A DNA stretch of 64,000 nucleotides from Larkinella rosea (GTDB lineage Bacteria; Bacteroidota; Bacteroidia; Cytophagales; Spirosomataceae). Position 1 is the first letter of the stretch. Each line of letters opens with the position of its first letter. The notes below the pieces were generated by a model. That model was not told the DNA's origin. It saw only the letters and a list, made by a program, of their open reading frames with translations, and ran no database searches. Shown one piece after another: positions 34,328 to 41,638 of the stretch. The position numbers and the translations under genes are program-made. The stretch spans positions 558,001-622,000 of the forward strand of contig NZ_RQJO01000008.1 in the NCBI RefSeq assembly GCF_003858635.1, read 5' to 3'.

Positions 34328-35323
34328 ATGCGAAAAATTATTGCTTTGGTTGGCGTAGCGTGTTTCCTTGCAACGAGTGGTCGGGCGCAGGTGTCCGACG
34401 ATGTAAAAAAGTCGTATACACAACCCATTCCCGGCAGCACCATGACGTATGACATGGTGGCCATTCCGGGCGGAACATTCACGATGGGCAGTCCGGCCAA
34501 CGAAAAAGGCCGCAAACCCGACGAAGGACCACAGCATAAAGTAACCATTGAGCCGTTCTGGATGGGGAAACTGGAAGTAACCTGGGATCTGTTCGATCTG
34601 TTTGCGTTCAAGAACATGGAAAAGGAAATGGCCAACCGGACGCCCGGTTTTGATCTGACCAAGACCGATGCCGCCACGCGCCCCAGTCCGCCGTACGTGG
34701 ATATGTCGTTTGGCATGGGTCGGGCCGGTTATCCCGCCATCAACATGACGCAATATTCGGCCATTCATTTCTGTGCGTGGCTGTACGCCAAAACCGGTAT
34801 TTTCTACCGGTTACCGACCGAAGCCGAATGGGAATACGCCTGCCGCGCCGGTACAACAACGCCGTATTCGTTCGGAGCTGATGCCAAACAACTGGGTGAA
34901 TTTGCCTGGTTTAGCGGCAACAGCGACGGTTCGTACAAACAGGTTGGTAAAAAGAAACCGAATCCGTGGGGGCTGCACGACATGCACGGCAACGTGATGG
35001 AATGGACCCTGGATCAGTATTATCCGGATTATTATGCCAAAAAGGCGAAAGGCGAAGTAAAAGAACCGTTTGCCAAGGTGACGCAGTTGTACCCGAATTC
35101 GGTGCGGGGCGGTTCCTGGGATGACGACCCGGCGGTGTTGCGCTCGGCAGCCCGCACGCCGTCGGCTCCGGCCTGGAAAATGCTCGATCCTCAGGCTCCC
35201 AAAAGCGAGTGGTGGCTGACGAGTGCATCGTTTGTTGGTTTTCGGGTCGTTCGGCCAGCCAAAAAACCGTCGGAAGAAGAAATCAAGGCGTATTATAACC
35301 CGCCTTTGATTGAGGAATATTGA
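34328..35323 (+). CDS. SUMF1/formylglycine-generating-enzyme-like protein, exported
   Basis: 331 residues with a signal peptide 1-20 (MRKIIALVGVACFLATSGRA). The FGE-sulfatase domain spans about 42-315: MVAIPGGTFTMGSPANE, RLPTEAEWEYACRAGTTTPY, WGLHDMHGNVMEWTLDQYY and SVRGGSWDDDPAVLRSA. True formylglycine enzymes need a pair of active-site cysteines near the C-terminus; here that stretch has none (SSADDPA-like region), so this is more likely an FGE-fold protein of other function. No sulfatase gene is adjacent. Confidence 0.87.
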   Translation: MRKIIALVGVACFLATSGRAQVSDDVKKSYTQPIPGSTMTYDMVAIPGGTFTMGSPANEKGRKPDEGPQHKVTIEPFWMGKLEVTWDLFDLFAFKNMEKEMANRTPGFDLTKTDAATRPSPPYVDMSFGMGRAGYPAINMTQYSAIHFCAWLYAKTGIFYRLPTEAEWEYACRAGTTTPYSFGADAKQLGEFAWFSGNSDGSYKQVGKKKPNPWGLHDMHGNVMEWTLDQYYPDYYAKKAKGEVKEPFAKVTQLYPNSVRGGSWDDDPAVLRSAARTPSAPAWKMLDPQAPKSEWWLTSASFVGFRVVRPAKKPSEEEIKAYYNPPLIEEY

Positions 35324-35328
35324 GGACA

Positions 35329-35360
35329 ATTGAGTTGAAACGATATTTATGTTAGCTTTG
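35329..35360 (+). promoter_or_regulatory. Promoter of the higBA operon
   Basis: ATTG (3 of 4 to TTTG) at 35329-35332, 20-base spacer, then TAGCTTTG at 35353-35360, an exact -7 box. Predicted start near 35364, inside the operator described next. Confidence 0.7.
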
Positions 35361-35376
35361 TTTACTAATAGTAAAC
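35360..35376. promoter_or_regulatory. Operator-like palindrome of higBA
   Basis: GTTTACTA-A-TAGTAAAC: a perfect 8-bp dyad around a central A, overlapping the last base of the -7 box and the predicted start, 6 bases before the toxin ATG. HigA antitoxins bind such dyads to repress their own operon. Confidence 0.8.
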
Positions 35377-35382
35377 TTTGCG

Positions 35383-35685
35383 ATGTTCAATATCATCAAC
35401 ACAAGAACGTTAAATTCTTGGTGTGAGCAGTATCCAGAAGCAGCAGGAGCCTTACGGAAGTGGTATTTTGATCTGAAAAGGACCTCTTTTGCCAATGCCA
35501 ATGAATTGAAGGCAGTTTACGGCAATGCCAGTATTGTTACCGATAACCGAGTCGTTTTTAACATTGGTGGAAATCATTATCGCTTGGTAGTACGGATTAA
35601 TTATCAATACAAAGCGATCCAGCTCAAGTGGTTTGGCAGCCATGCCGAGTATGACCGCATCGATGTGACGACTGTACAGCCATGA
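35383..35685 (+). CDS. higB: HigB-type toxin (type II, mRNA interferase)
   Basis: 100 residues. MFNIINTRTLNSWCEQYPEA, LRKWYFDLKRTSFANANELK and RVVFNIGGNHYRLVVRINYQ match the HigB RelE-superfamily, ribosome-dependent mRNA interferases. Toxin precedes antitoxin, the usual order for higBA. The next gene overlaps its end by 4 bases (ATGA). Confidence 0.93.
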   Translation: MFNIINTRTLNSWCEQYPEAAGALRKWYFDLKRTSFANANELKAVYGNASIVTDNRVVFNIGGNHYRLVVRINYQYKAIQLKWFGSHAEYDRIDVTTVQP

Positions 35686-36032
35686 ACTGGAAGATAATAA
35701 AGAACGAAGAGCAGTACGAAGAAGCTTTGCAGCGAGCCGATGAAATTTTCGATGCAAAGTCGGAAACCGCCGAGGGCGACGAGCTGGAACTGCTGGTGAT
35801 GCTGATTAAAGAATACGAAAACCGTATTCACCCGGTTTTACCGCCTGATCCGGTCGAAGCAATTAAGTTGACAATGGCGGAACAGGGTTTGCAGGCTAAA
35901 GACCTTGTATCTATGATTGGCTCAAAAGGCTATATTTCTCAATTATTGAATCGAAAAAAACCGTTAACAGCGGAAATCTTGCGAACGCTTCATAAACAAT
36001 TGGGCATTCCCGCTGAAATCCTGCTGTCCTAA
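35682..36032 (+). CDS. higA: HigA-type antitoxin
   Basis: 116 residues. The N-terminal half (EEALQRADEIFDAKSETAEG and LIKEYENRIHPVLPPDPVEA) likely contacts the toxin; the C-terminal half (MAEQGLQAKDLVSMIGSKGY and LRTLHKQLGIPAEILL) is a helix-turn-helix of the XRE type. It neutralises HigB and probably represses the operon by the palindrome upstream. Overlaps higB by 4 bases. Confidence 0.93.
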   Translation: MNWKIIKNEEQYEEALQRADEIFDAKSETAEGDELELLVMLIKEYENRIHPVLPPDPVEAIKLTMAEQGLQAKDLVSMIGSKGYISQLLNRKKPLTAEILRTLHKQLGIPAEILLS

Positions 36033-36078
36033 TTTTTAAGATAATCGCTAAATCCCAAGTTTTTAACCCCTTTTCCTT

Positions 36079-37404
36079 ATGTCAAACGAATCCAACCGCC
36101 GGGAGTTTCTGAAACAATCCGGCTTGCTCACGGGCGGTGCCCTGTTGACAACCCTGCCTTCATTTGCTTCCTCCTACGGTTTTAACAGTTCGGCGGATGA
36201 TACGATTAAAATTGCCCTCATTGGCTGCGGTGGCCGGGGAAGAGGGGCCGCGCTGCAGGCCCTGAAGACCAAGCAGAATGTGAAGATTGTGGCAATTGCC
36301 GATGCGTTCCGCGATCAGTTGGACGACGCGTATAAAATTTTGAATCAAAATCCAGAGTTGGCCAAGCGGGTCGATGTTCCGGAAGAACGCAAGTTTGTCG
36401 GGTTCGACGCTTATCAGAAAGCCATTCCACTGGCGGATGTCGTGATTCTGGCAACTCCGCCGGGTTTCCGGCCGATGATGTTTGAAGAAGCCGTGAAACA
36501 GGGCAAACACATCTTCATGGAAAAACCGGTAGCCACCGACGCGCCGGGTGTTCGGCGGGTGCTGGCGGCTGCGGAAGAAGCCAAGAAGAAAAAACTGAAC
36601 GTGGTCGTTGGTTTGCAACGCCATTACCAGCCCAACTACCGCGAGATGATCAAACGCATCCACGACGGTGCGCTGGGCGACATCATCGGGGGCTCTGTCT
36701 ATTGGGTCAGCGGTGGCGTTTGGGTGAAACCGCGTCAGCCGAACCAGACCGAAATGGAGCACCAGATGCGGAACTGGTATTATTTCAACTGGCTCTGCGG
36801 GGATCACATCAACGAGCAGCATATTCACAACATCGACGTCGCCAACTGGGTGAAGCGCGGTTATCCGGTTTCAGCGCAGGGAACGGGTGGTCGTCAGGTG
36901 CGCACCGGCAAGGAATACGGCGAAATCTTCGATCACCACATTGTCGATTACGTTTACGAAGACGGAACACTGATCAACAGCCAGTGCCGTCACTATGAAG
37001 GAACCTACAGCAAAGTGGACGAGCAGTTCCTCGGCACGAAAGGCCGGGTTGATTCCTTCGGGCGACAAAGCATCCTCAAAGACCACAAAGGCGGTGCGAT
37101 TTATACCCACAACGGTAAAGGCGACGGCGATCCGTACCAGATCGAACACGACGAATTATTTGCGGCAATTGCCAAACATGAATACAAATTCTGGGACGCG
37201 GAAAACGGCGCGAAAAGCACTATGACGGCTCTTATGGGCCGGATGGCGACCTATTCGGGCAAAGTGGTGAAATGGGATGAGGCACTGAACTCGAACATCA
37301 ACCTGTTCCCCGATAAGCTGGCCTGGGATGCAACGCCCAAACTGGTGCCGAACTCGGATGGATTTTATCCAGTGGCCGTGCCGGGTAAAACAGTGGCGGT
37401 TTAA
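36079..37404 (+). CDS. Gfo/Idh/MocA family oxidoreductase, Tat-exported
   Basis: 441 residues. Twin-arginine signal NRREFLKQSGLLTGG at 6-20; then a Rossmann NAD(P) domain with IALIGCGGRGRGAALQAL (44-61) and MEKPVATDAPGVRRVL (the EKP motif); C-terminal beta-sheet domain follows. These exported oxidoreductases of Bacteroidota act on sugars or sugar derivatives, often in glycan degradation. Its substrate is unknown. Single gene after higBA (46-base gap). Confidence 0.93.
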   Translation: MSNESNRREFLKQSGLLTGGALLTTLPSFASSYGFNSSADDTIKIALIGCGGRGRGAALQALKTKQNVKIVAIADAFRDQLDDAYKILNQNPELAKRVDVPEERKFVGFDAYQKAIPLADVVILATPPGFRPMMFEEAVKQGKHIFMEKPVATDAPGVRRVLAAAEEAKKKKLNVVVGLQRHYQPNYREMIKRIHDGALGDIIGGSVYWVSGGVWVKPRQPNQTEMEHQMRNWYYFNWLCGDHINEQHIHNIDVANWVKRGYPVSAQGTGGRQVRTGKEYGEIFDHHIVDYVYEDGTLINSQCRHYEGTYSKVDEQFLGTKGRVDSFGRQSILKDHKGGAIYTHNGKGDGDPYQIEHDELFAAIAKHEYKFWDAENGAKSTMTALMGRMATYSGKVVKWDEALNSNINLFPDKLAWDATPKLVPNSDGFYPVAVPGKTVAV

Positions 37405-37420
37405 TTAGTGTCTTGAACTT

Positions 37421-37549
37421 GGATTACGCAGATTTAAGGATTAACAGGATTTGCTACCGCAATCTTTTATATCCTGTTAATCCTTAAATCTGCGTAATCC
37501 CGGTTCAGACCTCCTCGTTAATCTTTGAATCTGCGTAATCCGGGTTCAA
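37421..37549. repeat. Inverted repeat with three copies of a GGATTACGCAGATTTAAGG word
   Basis: Arms 37421-37450 and 37471-37500 are perfect reverse complements over 30 bp, loop 20 bases. A third, diverged copy of the right arm lies at 37517-37549 and pairs with the extended left arm 37411-37445. The third copy is inside the reading frame of the MscS-type gene and encodes its last residues. I recall similar ATCCTTAAATCTGCGTAATCC-type words as common intergenic repeats in other Bacteroidota; this should be checked. Confidence 0.95.
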
Positions 37550-38635
37550 GACGCTTAACCGGGTTTTAGGTAGACTTTCGGGATACTCATCCCGCAGAAA
37601 GGCAATAATATTTTCCCGAATAAAACACCGCAGATCGAAGCTTTCCGGGGCGTTGCGCGAGGAAGTTAAAATGCGAATGACCACGCAATTCGGCTGCGTA
37701 TCCGTCACCTGGACCACGCAGACTTCTTTATCCCAAAGCGGATTATTTTCCACCAGTTCTTTCGATTTCTCCCGAATCCGGTCAACCGGCACGTTGTAAT
37801 CCAGATACAGCATCACCGTGCCCAACACCGAGGCATTCGACCGGGTCCAGTTCTGGAACGGTTTTTCGATGAAATACGTGATAGGCAGAATCAGTCGGCG
37901 TCGATCCCACACCCGCACCACCACATTGGTCAGGTTAATTTCCTCAATCCGGCCCCACTCGCTTTCCACCACCACGGCATCATCGACGCGGATTTGCTGC
38001 GTAAACGCAATCTGAATCCCCGCCAGCAGGTTGGCAATCGTACGCTGAGCTGCAAAACCGATGACCACCGATGCGATCCCGGCCGAGGTCAGAAAGCTCA
38101 AACCGATTTTACGCCCGCCGTTAAACGACAGCAATAAAACCGAAAAGCCCACAACGATGACCATAATCGAAACGAGTTGCCGGACAAAGACAATCTGGGT
38201 AACGAACTTTCGCAGGTGCAGATTGACATCGTTGGTCGTGTCATACCGCCGAATAATGAGCCGTTCCAGGACTTTCAGTGCCTGCACCACCAGCCAGGTC
38301 GTAGCAATGGTAAAAGCTACCTCGGCGGCTTTCGACGCGTACGGAAACCGCTGAAACGAGCGCTCCTGAATGTTGGTGATGATCAGAAAAAACAGCGAAG
38401 GAACGAAGAAATAAAACGCCGTTCGGACGTAATGGCGCAACAATTCGAGCACCTGAACGTGCCGTCGGCGGAGAACCATGCGGACGATTTGTGCCACGAT
38501 CATGTTGACCAACAGCCCAGCGGCCACGGCCACGGCCAACAGCAACCAGCCGGAAATTTTTCGATTGTGTCGCAGCCAGCGGTCAATTTCGGTGCCAATC
38601 TGGCTGAAATTGTCCCAAAAGTCCGTCCAGTTCAT
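37505..38635 (-). CDS. Mechanosensitive ion channel, MscS family
   Basis: 376 residues. Hydrophobic helices near 28-50, 70-90, 105-125 and 145-175, then the pore helix and beta domain with VIGFAAQRTIANLLAGIQIA, VESEWGRIEEINLTNVVVRV and RRRLILPITYFIEKPFQNWT. The channel opens on osmotic down-shock. The last 14 residues (LNPDYADSKINEEV) are encoded by a copy of the adjoining inverted repeat, so the natural C-terminus has been replaced or extended. Confidence 0.92.
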   Translation of the reverse strand: MNWTDFWDNFSQIGTEIDRWLRHNRKISGWLLLAVAVAAGLLVNMIVAQIVRMVLRRRHVQVLELLRHYVRTAFYFFVPSLFFLIITNIQERSFQRFPYASKAAEVAFTIATTWLVVQALKVLERLIIRRYDTTNDVNLHLRKFVTQIVFVRQLVSIMVIVVGFSVLLLSFNGGRKIGLSFLTSAGIASVVIGFAAQRTIANLLAGIQIAFTQQIRVDDAVVVESEWGRIEEINLTNVVVRVWDRRRLILPITYFIEKPFQNWTRSNASVLGTVMLYLDYNVPVDRIREKSKELVENNPLWDKEVCVVQVTDTQPNCVVIRILTSSRNAPESFDLRCFIRENIIAFLRDEYPESLPKTRLSVLNPDYADSKINEEV

Positions 38636-38726
38636 GGTTTTATAGAGAGGAGTTCCCTATAAAAACGCAGACGATCGAAATTGTTCTCCCGAAGCCGGAA
38701 AGTTTTTTCCAGACGGCGCCATCCGC

Positions 38727-39326
38727 TTAGGGTTGCAACGCCCGCATCCAGTAGACCATTGGTTTCGGTGTGGAAACAACTTCGCCCAAATCCGGCCATT
38801 CCAGCGTACTGCGCAGCGCCGGTTCTTTTTTATAGCCTCTTTTGATCCAGAAAACGTCGTTCGGCCGGTAATCGACCGGTTTAGCCGGATGGTTTTCCGG
38901 GCGTTCGACGGCGCAGAAACAAGTCGTTTTGTAGGTGCCAAATCTGCGGGCGTGGGCTTCCCGTTCATCGAAAAACCGGTGGCCTAAACCCAGCCCGCGA
39001 AATGCCGGAAGCAGGATGCTTTCGCCCAAATAGAAAATGGTATCGATCTCAAAATCAGAGCCTTCGAAAGGTTGGCGAATGTCGGCAGTTTCGTCACGAA
39101 GCGGAATGCAGGTCGTCGCGCCAACCATCGTTTGTTCGTGATAAACCGCAAACAGAAAGGAGCGTTCCGACTGCGCGTAGGTCTTTAAATACTCTTTCTC
39201 GTAGTTGATTGTGCCTTCGTAGAGATACGGATAATCGCGAAAAACCGCAATCCGCAAAGCCGCCAGATCGTCGAAAACTGCTTCGATTTCAGATCCTCTT
39301 TGCGTTTGGAAATGCAGTGAAGCCAT
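38727..39326 (-). CDS. GNAT family N-acetyltransferase
   Basis: 199 residues. The GNAT core includes FLFAVYHEQTMVGATTCIPL and ILLPAFRGLGLGHRFFDERE (acetyl-CoA loop R-G-x-G-L/G-x-G/A region). Substrate unknown; the C-terminal half (EWPDLGEVVSTPKPMVYWMR) is family-specific. It follows the NTF2-like gene by 11 bases on the same strand, so the pair forms an operon. Confidence 0.85.
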   Translation of the reverse strand: MASLHFQTQRGSEIEAVFDDLAALRIAVFRDYPYLYEGTINYEKEYLKTYAQSERSFLFAVYHEQTMVGATTCIPLRDETADIRQPFEGSDFEIDTIFYLGESILLPAFRGLGLGHRFFDEREAHARRFGTYKTTCFCAVERPENHPAKPVDYRPNDVFWIKRGYKKEPALRSTLEWPDLGEVVSTPKPMVYWMRALQP

Positions 39327-39337
39327 GGATACCGGTT

Positions 39338-39739
39338 TTATTCCGAAACCGCTTTGATCCAGCGTGGCAGGTTGTAATAGGTCGTTACACGGGTGATTTT
39401 TTCGCCGGAAACTTCCAGAAAGGCCGCAGCGGGTACGACATACGTCTGGTTATTGGCCGCAGGCAAACCGTCTTCCGCCTTTTTATAAATACCATTGACA
39501 ACAAATTCCACGGCGACACGCTGGTCCGATGGCTCCGTCAAAAACACCATATCCGTCAGTGTTTCGTCGTACGATTCGTCCATGTGGTGAACAAAATCCG
39601 TAAACTTCTCAAGGCCGATCCGGGCATCACCCTGGTTGGGTTCGTGCCGGATGTCGGGGCTTACCAACGCCAGCATGCCATTCCAGTCTTTTTGGTTGAA
39701 GGACTCGTAATAATTTTTTACAACGTCGAGGGCAGTCAT
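39338..39739 (-). CDS. SnoaL/NTF2-like fold protein
   Basis: 133 residues. ALDVVKNYYESFNQKDWNGM, then ITRVTTYYNLPRWIKAVS at the end, are typical of the nuclear-transport-factor-2-like alpha+beta fold used by ketosteroid isomerases and SnoaL cyclases. Activity and substrate are unknown. First gene of a pair with the GNAT gene. Confidence 0.85.
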   Translation of the reverse strand: MTALDVVKNYYESFNQKDWNGMLALVSPDIRHEPNQGDARIGLEKFTDFVHHMDESYDETLTDMVFLTEPSDQRVAVEFVVNGIYKKAEDGLPAANNQTYVVPAAAFLEVSGEKITRVTTYYNLPRWIKAVSE

Positions 39740-39780
39740 TAAACGAAGCGGTTTGATGTAGGGATAACTAACAATTTTTG

Positions 39781-39788
39781 CAAAGATA
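39781..39788 (-). promoter_or_regulatory. -7 box of the NTF2-like / GNAT operon
   Basis: TATCTTTG on the minus strand, an exact TAnnTTTG match, about 41 bases before the start codon. No clear -33 box was seen. Confidence 0.55.
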
Positions 39789-39826
39789 GGGTTGTTCCTA
39801 TATCACAGGTGACGCCAGGTTCAAAA

Positions 39827-39945
39827 TAATAGCCCACGGTTTTAATCGTGGGCTTGGGAGTAAAATAGGGGATTAAAAACCGTTAAAACGGTTGGAATAT
39901 ACTCGCTCGTTTTCGTATTCCCACGGTTCAAACCGTGGGCTATTA
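39827..39945. repeat. Compound inverted repeat (word AGCCCACGGTTT)
   Basis: Outer arms 39827-39842 and 39930-39945 are perfect over 16 bp. Each also forms its own local hairpin: AGCCCACG/CGTGGGCT at 39831-39854 and CCCACGGTT/AACCGTGGG at 39920-39939. The right arm carries the stop codon of the small frame at 39943-40083. The word also recalls common ACCCACGG-type repeats of Bacteroidota. Confidence 0.9.
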
Positions 39946-40083
39946 ATAAGGAGGTTTCGGCTCAGGTTTCTTCAGCCATTTTTTTAGTCGCTTTTCGACT
40001 TCTTTATGTGTTAAAGATCGGCCATCTCGGTATTGCAGTTGACCTAGTTCAAAACTTTGAAGTAAAGTGAGCGACTTCTTCAT
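39943..40083 (-). CDS. Small protein or antitoxin remnant (46 residues)
   Basis: An ATG at 40083, 4 bases after the stop of the DUF1501 gene, opens a frame of 46 residues. It reads MKKSLTLLQSFELGQLQYRD, then GRSLTHKEVEKRLKKWL and a short basic tail. The GRSLTHKEVEKRLKKWL block resembles the C-terminal part of many small type II antitoxins (consensus like G-x-x-x-T/S-H-E/K-E-V). Its stop codon lies in the inverted repeat. It may be a real small gene or a truncated antitoxin; coding potential is uncertain. Confidence 0.5.
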   Translation of the reverse strand: MKKSLTLLQSFELGQLQYRDGRSLTHKEVEKRLKKWLKKPEPKPPY

Positions 40084-40087
40084 GGTT

Positions 40088-41536
40088 TTACGCCAAAACC
40101 GGTTTTACCACTTTTCCGTGCACGTCCGTCAGGCGATATCGCCGACCCTGGTGTTTGAATACCAGTTTTTCGTGATCGACGCCCATCAGGTGCAGAATCG
40201 TGGCCTGAAAGTCGTGAACATGAACGGGATCTTTCAGGACGTTGTACCCAAACTCGTCGGTTTCGCCGTACACCATCGCTTTTTTGACGCCCGCACCCGC
40301 CATCCAGACCGTAAAGCAACGGGGATGGTGATCGCGACCGTAGTTTTCTTTCGACAGTTTTCCCTGCGAATAATTGGTCCGACCAAACTCGCCACCCCAG
40401 ATTACCAGCGTATCGTCGAGCAAACCGCGTTGTTTCAAATCCATGATCAAAGCGGCCGAAGGTTGATCGACGCTCTTCGTTTGAATCTTGATGTCGTTGG
40501 GTAAATTGCCGTGCTGATCCCAGCCCTGGTGGTATAACTGCACAAACTTGACATCTTTCTCGATCAGTTTTCGAGCCAGCAGACAATTGGCGGCAAATGT
40601 CCCCGGCTGACGGGAGTCGGGGCCGTACATATCAAAAATATAATCCGGTTCTTTCGAAATATCGAGCGTTTCGGGCACCGACGCCTGCATCCGGTACGCC
40701 ATCTCATACTGCGCCATCCGGTTATTGATTTCCGGGTCCAGCACTTGTTTAAATTGCTCCTGATGCAGTTTGCCGAGGTAATCGAGCATCCGCCGACGGC
40801 TGGGCTTGTCGATGCCCGGCGGGTTGTTCAGGTAATAAACCGGGTCGGGGCCGGACCGAAAAACCACACCCTGATGAACCGACGGCAGAAAACCGTTGCT
40901 CCACAATTTGGCATACAACGGCTGATCGCCATTGCGGCCTTTCGAAAGCAGGACGACAAAAGCCGGTAAATTCTGATTATCAGAACCTAAGCCGTAGCTT
41001 GCCCAGGAGCCAAACGAAGGACGTCCGGCCTGCTGCGAACCGGTCTGGAAGAACGTCACCGCTGGGTCATGGTTAATGGCTTCGGTATTCATTGACCGGA
41101 TGAAACATAAATCATCCGTAATCCGCGAGGTATAGGGCAGCAACTCGCTGACCCACATCTGGCTATTGCCGTGCTTAGCGAACTTGAATTTGGAAGCCGC
41201 CAGCGGAAATTTGCTTTGTCCGGCGGTCATGCCCGTCAGGCGCTGGCCTTTCCGAACTGACTCGGGCAACTCCTGCCCCCACATCGTTTCCAGTTTTGGT
41301 TTGTAATCGAACAAATCCAACTGCGAGGGCGCACCGCTCTGGAACAGGTAGATGACCCGCTTCACTTTGGGCGAGAAGTGCGGTTTTCCCGGCGGGCGGT
41401 TTTCTTCGCTACCCGCTACCAATTTTGTTGGATTGAGCAACGACGCGAGGGCAATGGCACCCAAACCAGCACTGGTTTTGCCCAGAAAGGTCCGGCGGCT
41501 CAACTGATCGTGTAATTCGTCTTCCAGATGGTTCAT
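40088..41536 (-). CDS. DUF1501 family protein, Tat-exported (first module)
   Basis: 482 residues. Tat signal SRRTFLGKTSAGLGAIAL (14-31) followed by the DUF1501 domain: KRVIYLFQSGAPSQLDLFDY, NHDPAVTFFQTGSQQAGRPS, LYHQGWDQHGNLP and WGGEFGRTNYSQGKLSKENY. DUF1501 has an alkaline-phosphatase/sulfatase-like fold; catalytic activity has not been firmly shown. It is the usual partner of PSD1/planctomycete-cytochrome proteins in Planctomycetes, Verrucomicrobia and Bacteroidota. The PSD1 gene lies directly upstream, and a second pair is at 58355-63110. Confidence 0.92.
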   Translation of the reverse strand: MNHLEDELHDQLSRRTFLGKTSAGLGAIALASLLNPTKLVAGSEENRPPGKPHFSPKVKRVIYLFQSGAPSQLDLFDYKPKLETMWGQELPESVRKGQRLTGMTAGQSKFPLAASKFKFAKHGNSQMWVSELLPYTSRITDDLCFIRSMNTEAINHDPAVTFFQTGSQQAGRPSFGSWASYGLGSDNQNLPAFVVLLSKGRNGDQPLYAKLWSNGFLPSVHQGVVFRSGPDPVYYLNNPPGIDKPSRRRMLDYLGKLHQEQFKQVLDPEINNRMAQYEMAYRMQASVPETLDISKEPDYIFDMYGPDSRQPGTFAANCLLARKLIEKDVKFVQLYHQGWDQHGNLPNDIKIQTKSVDQPSAALIMDLKQRGLLDDTLVIWGGEFGRTNYSQGKLSKENYGRDHHPRCFTVWMAGAGVKKAMVYGETDEFGYNVLKDPVHVHDFQATILHLMGVDHEKLVFKHQGRRYRLTDVHGKVVKPVLA

Positions 41537-41549
41537 AGCCTTCTCATTT

Positions 41550-41617
41550 TCCCTGATAACCTCTGATGTTCTCTGATTAACCCTGTGTAATAACTACAAA
41601 TCAGAGGTTATCAGGGA
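41550..41617. repeat. Inverted repeat between PSD1 and DUF1501 genes (word CCTGATAACCTCTGAT)
   Basis: Arms 41550-41567 and 41600-41617 are perfect over 18 bp, loop 32 bases. CTCTGAT-type words repeat tandemly inside and around (41568-41585, 41618-41636). It lies between two co-directional genes of the first module. Confidence 0.9.
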
Positions 41618-41638
41618 ACATCAGAAGTTATCGGAGTT

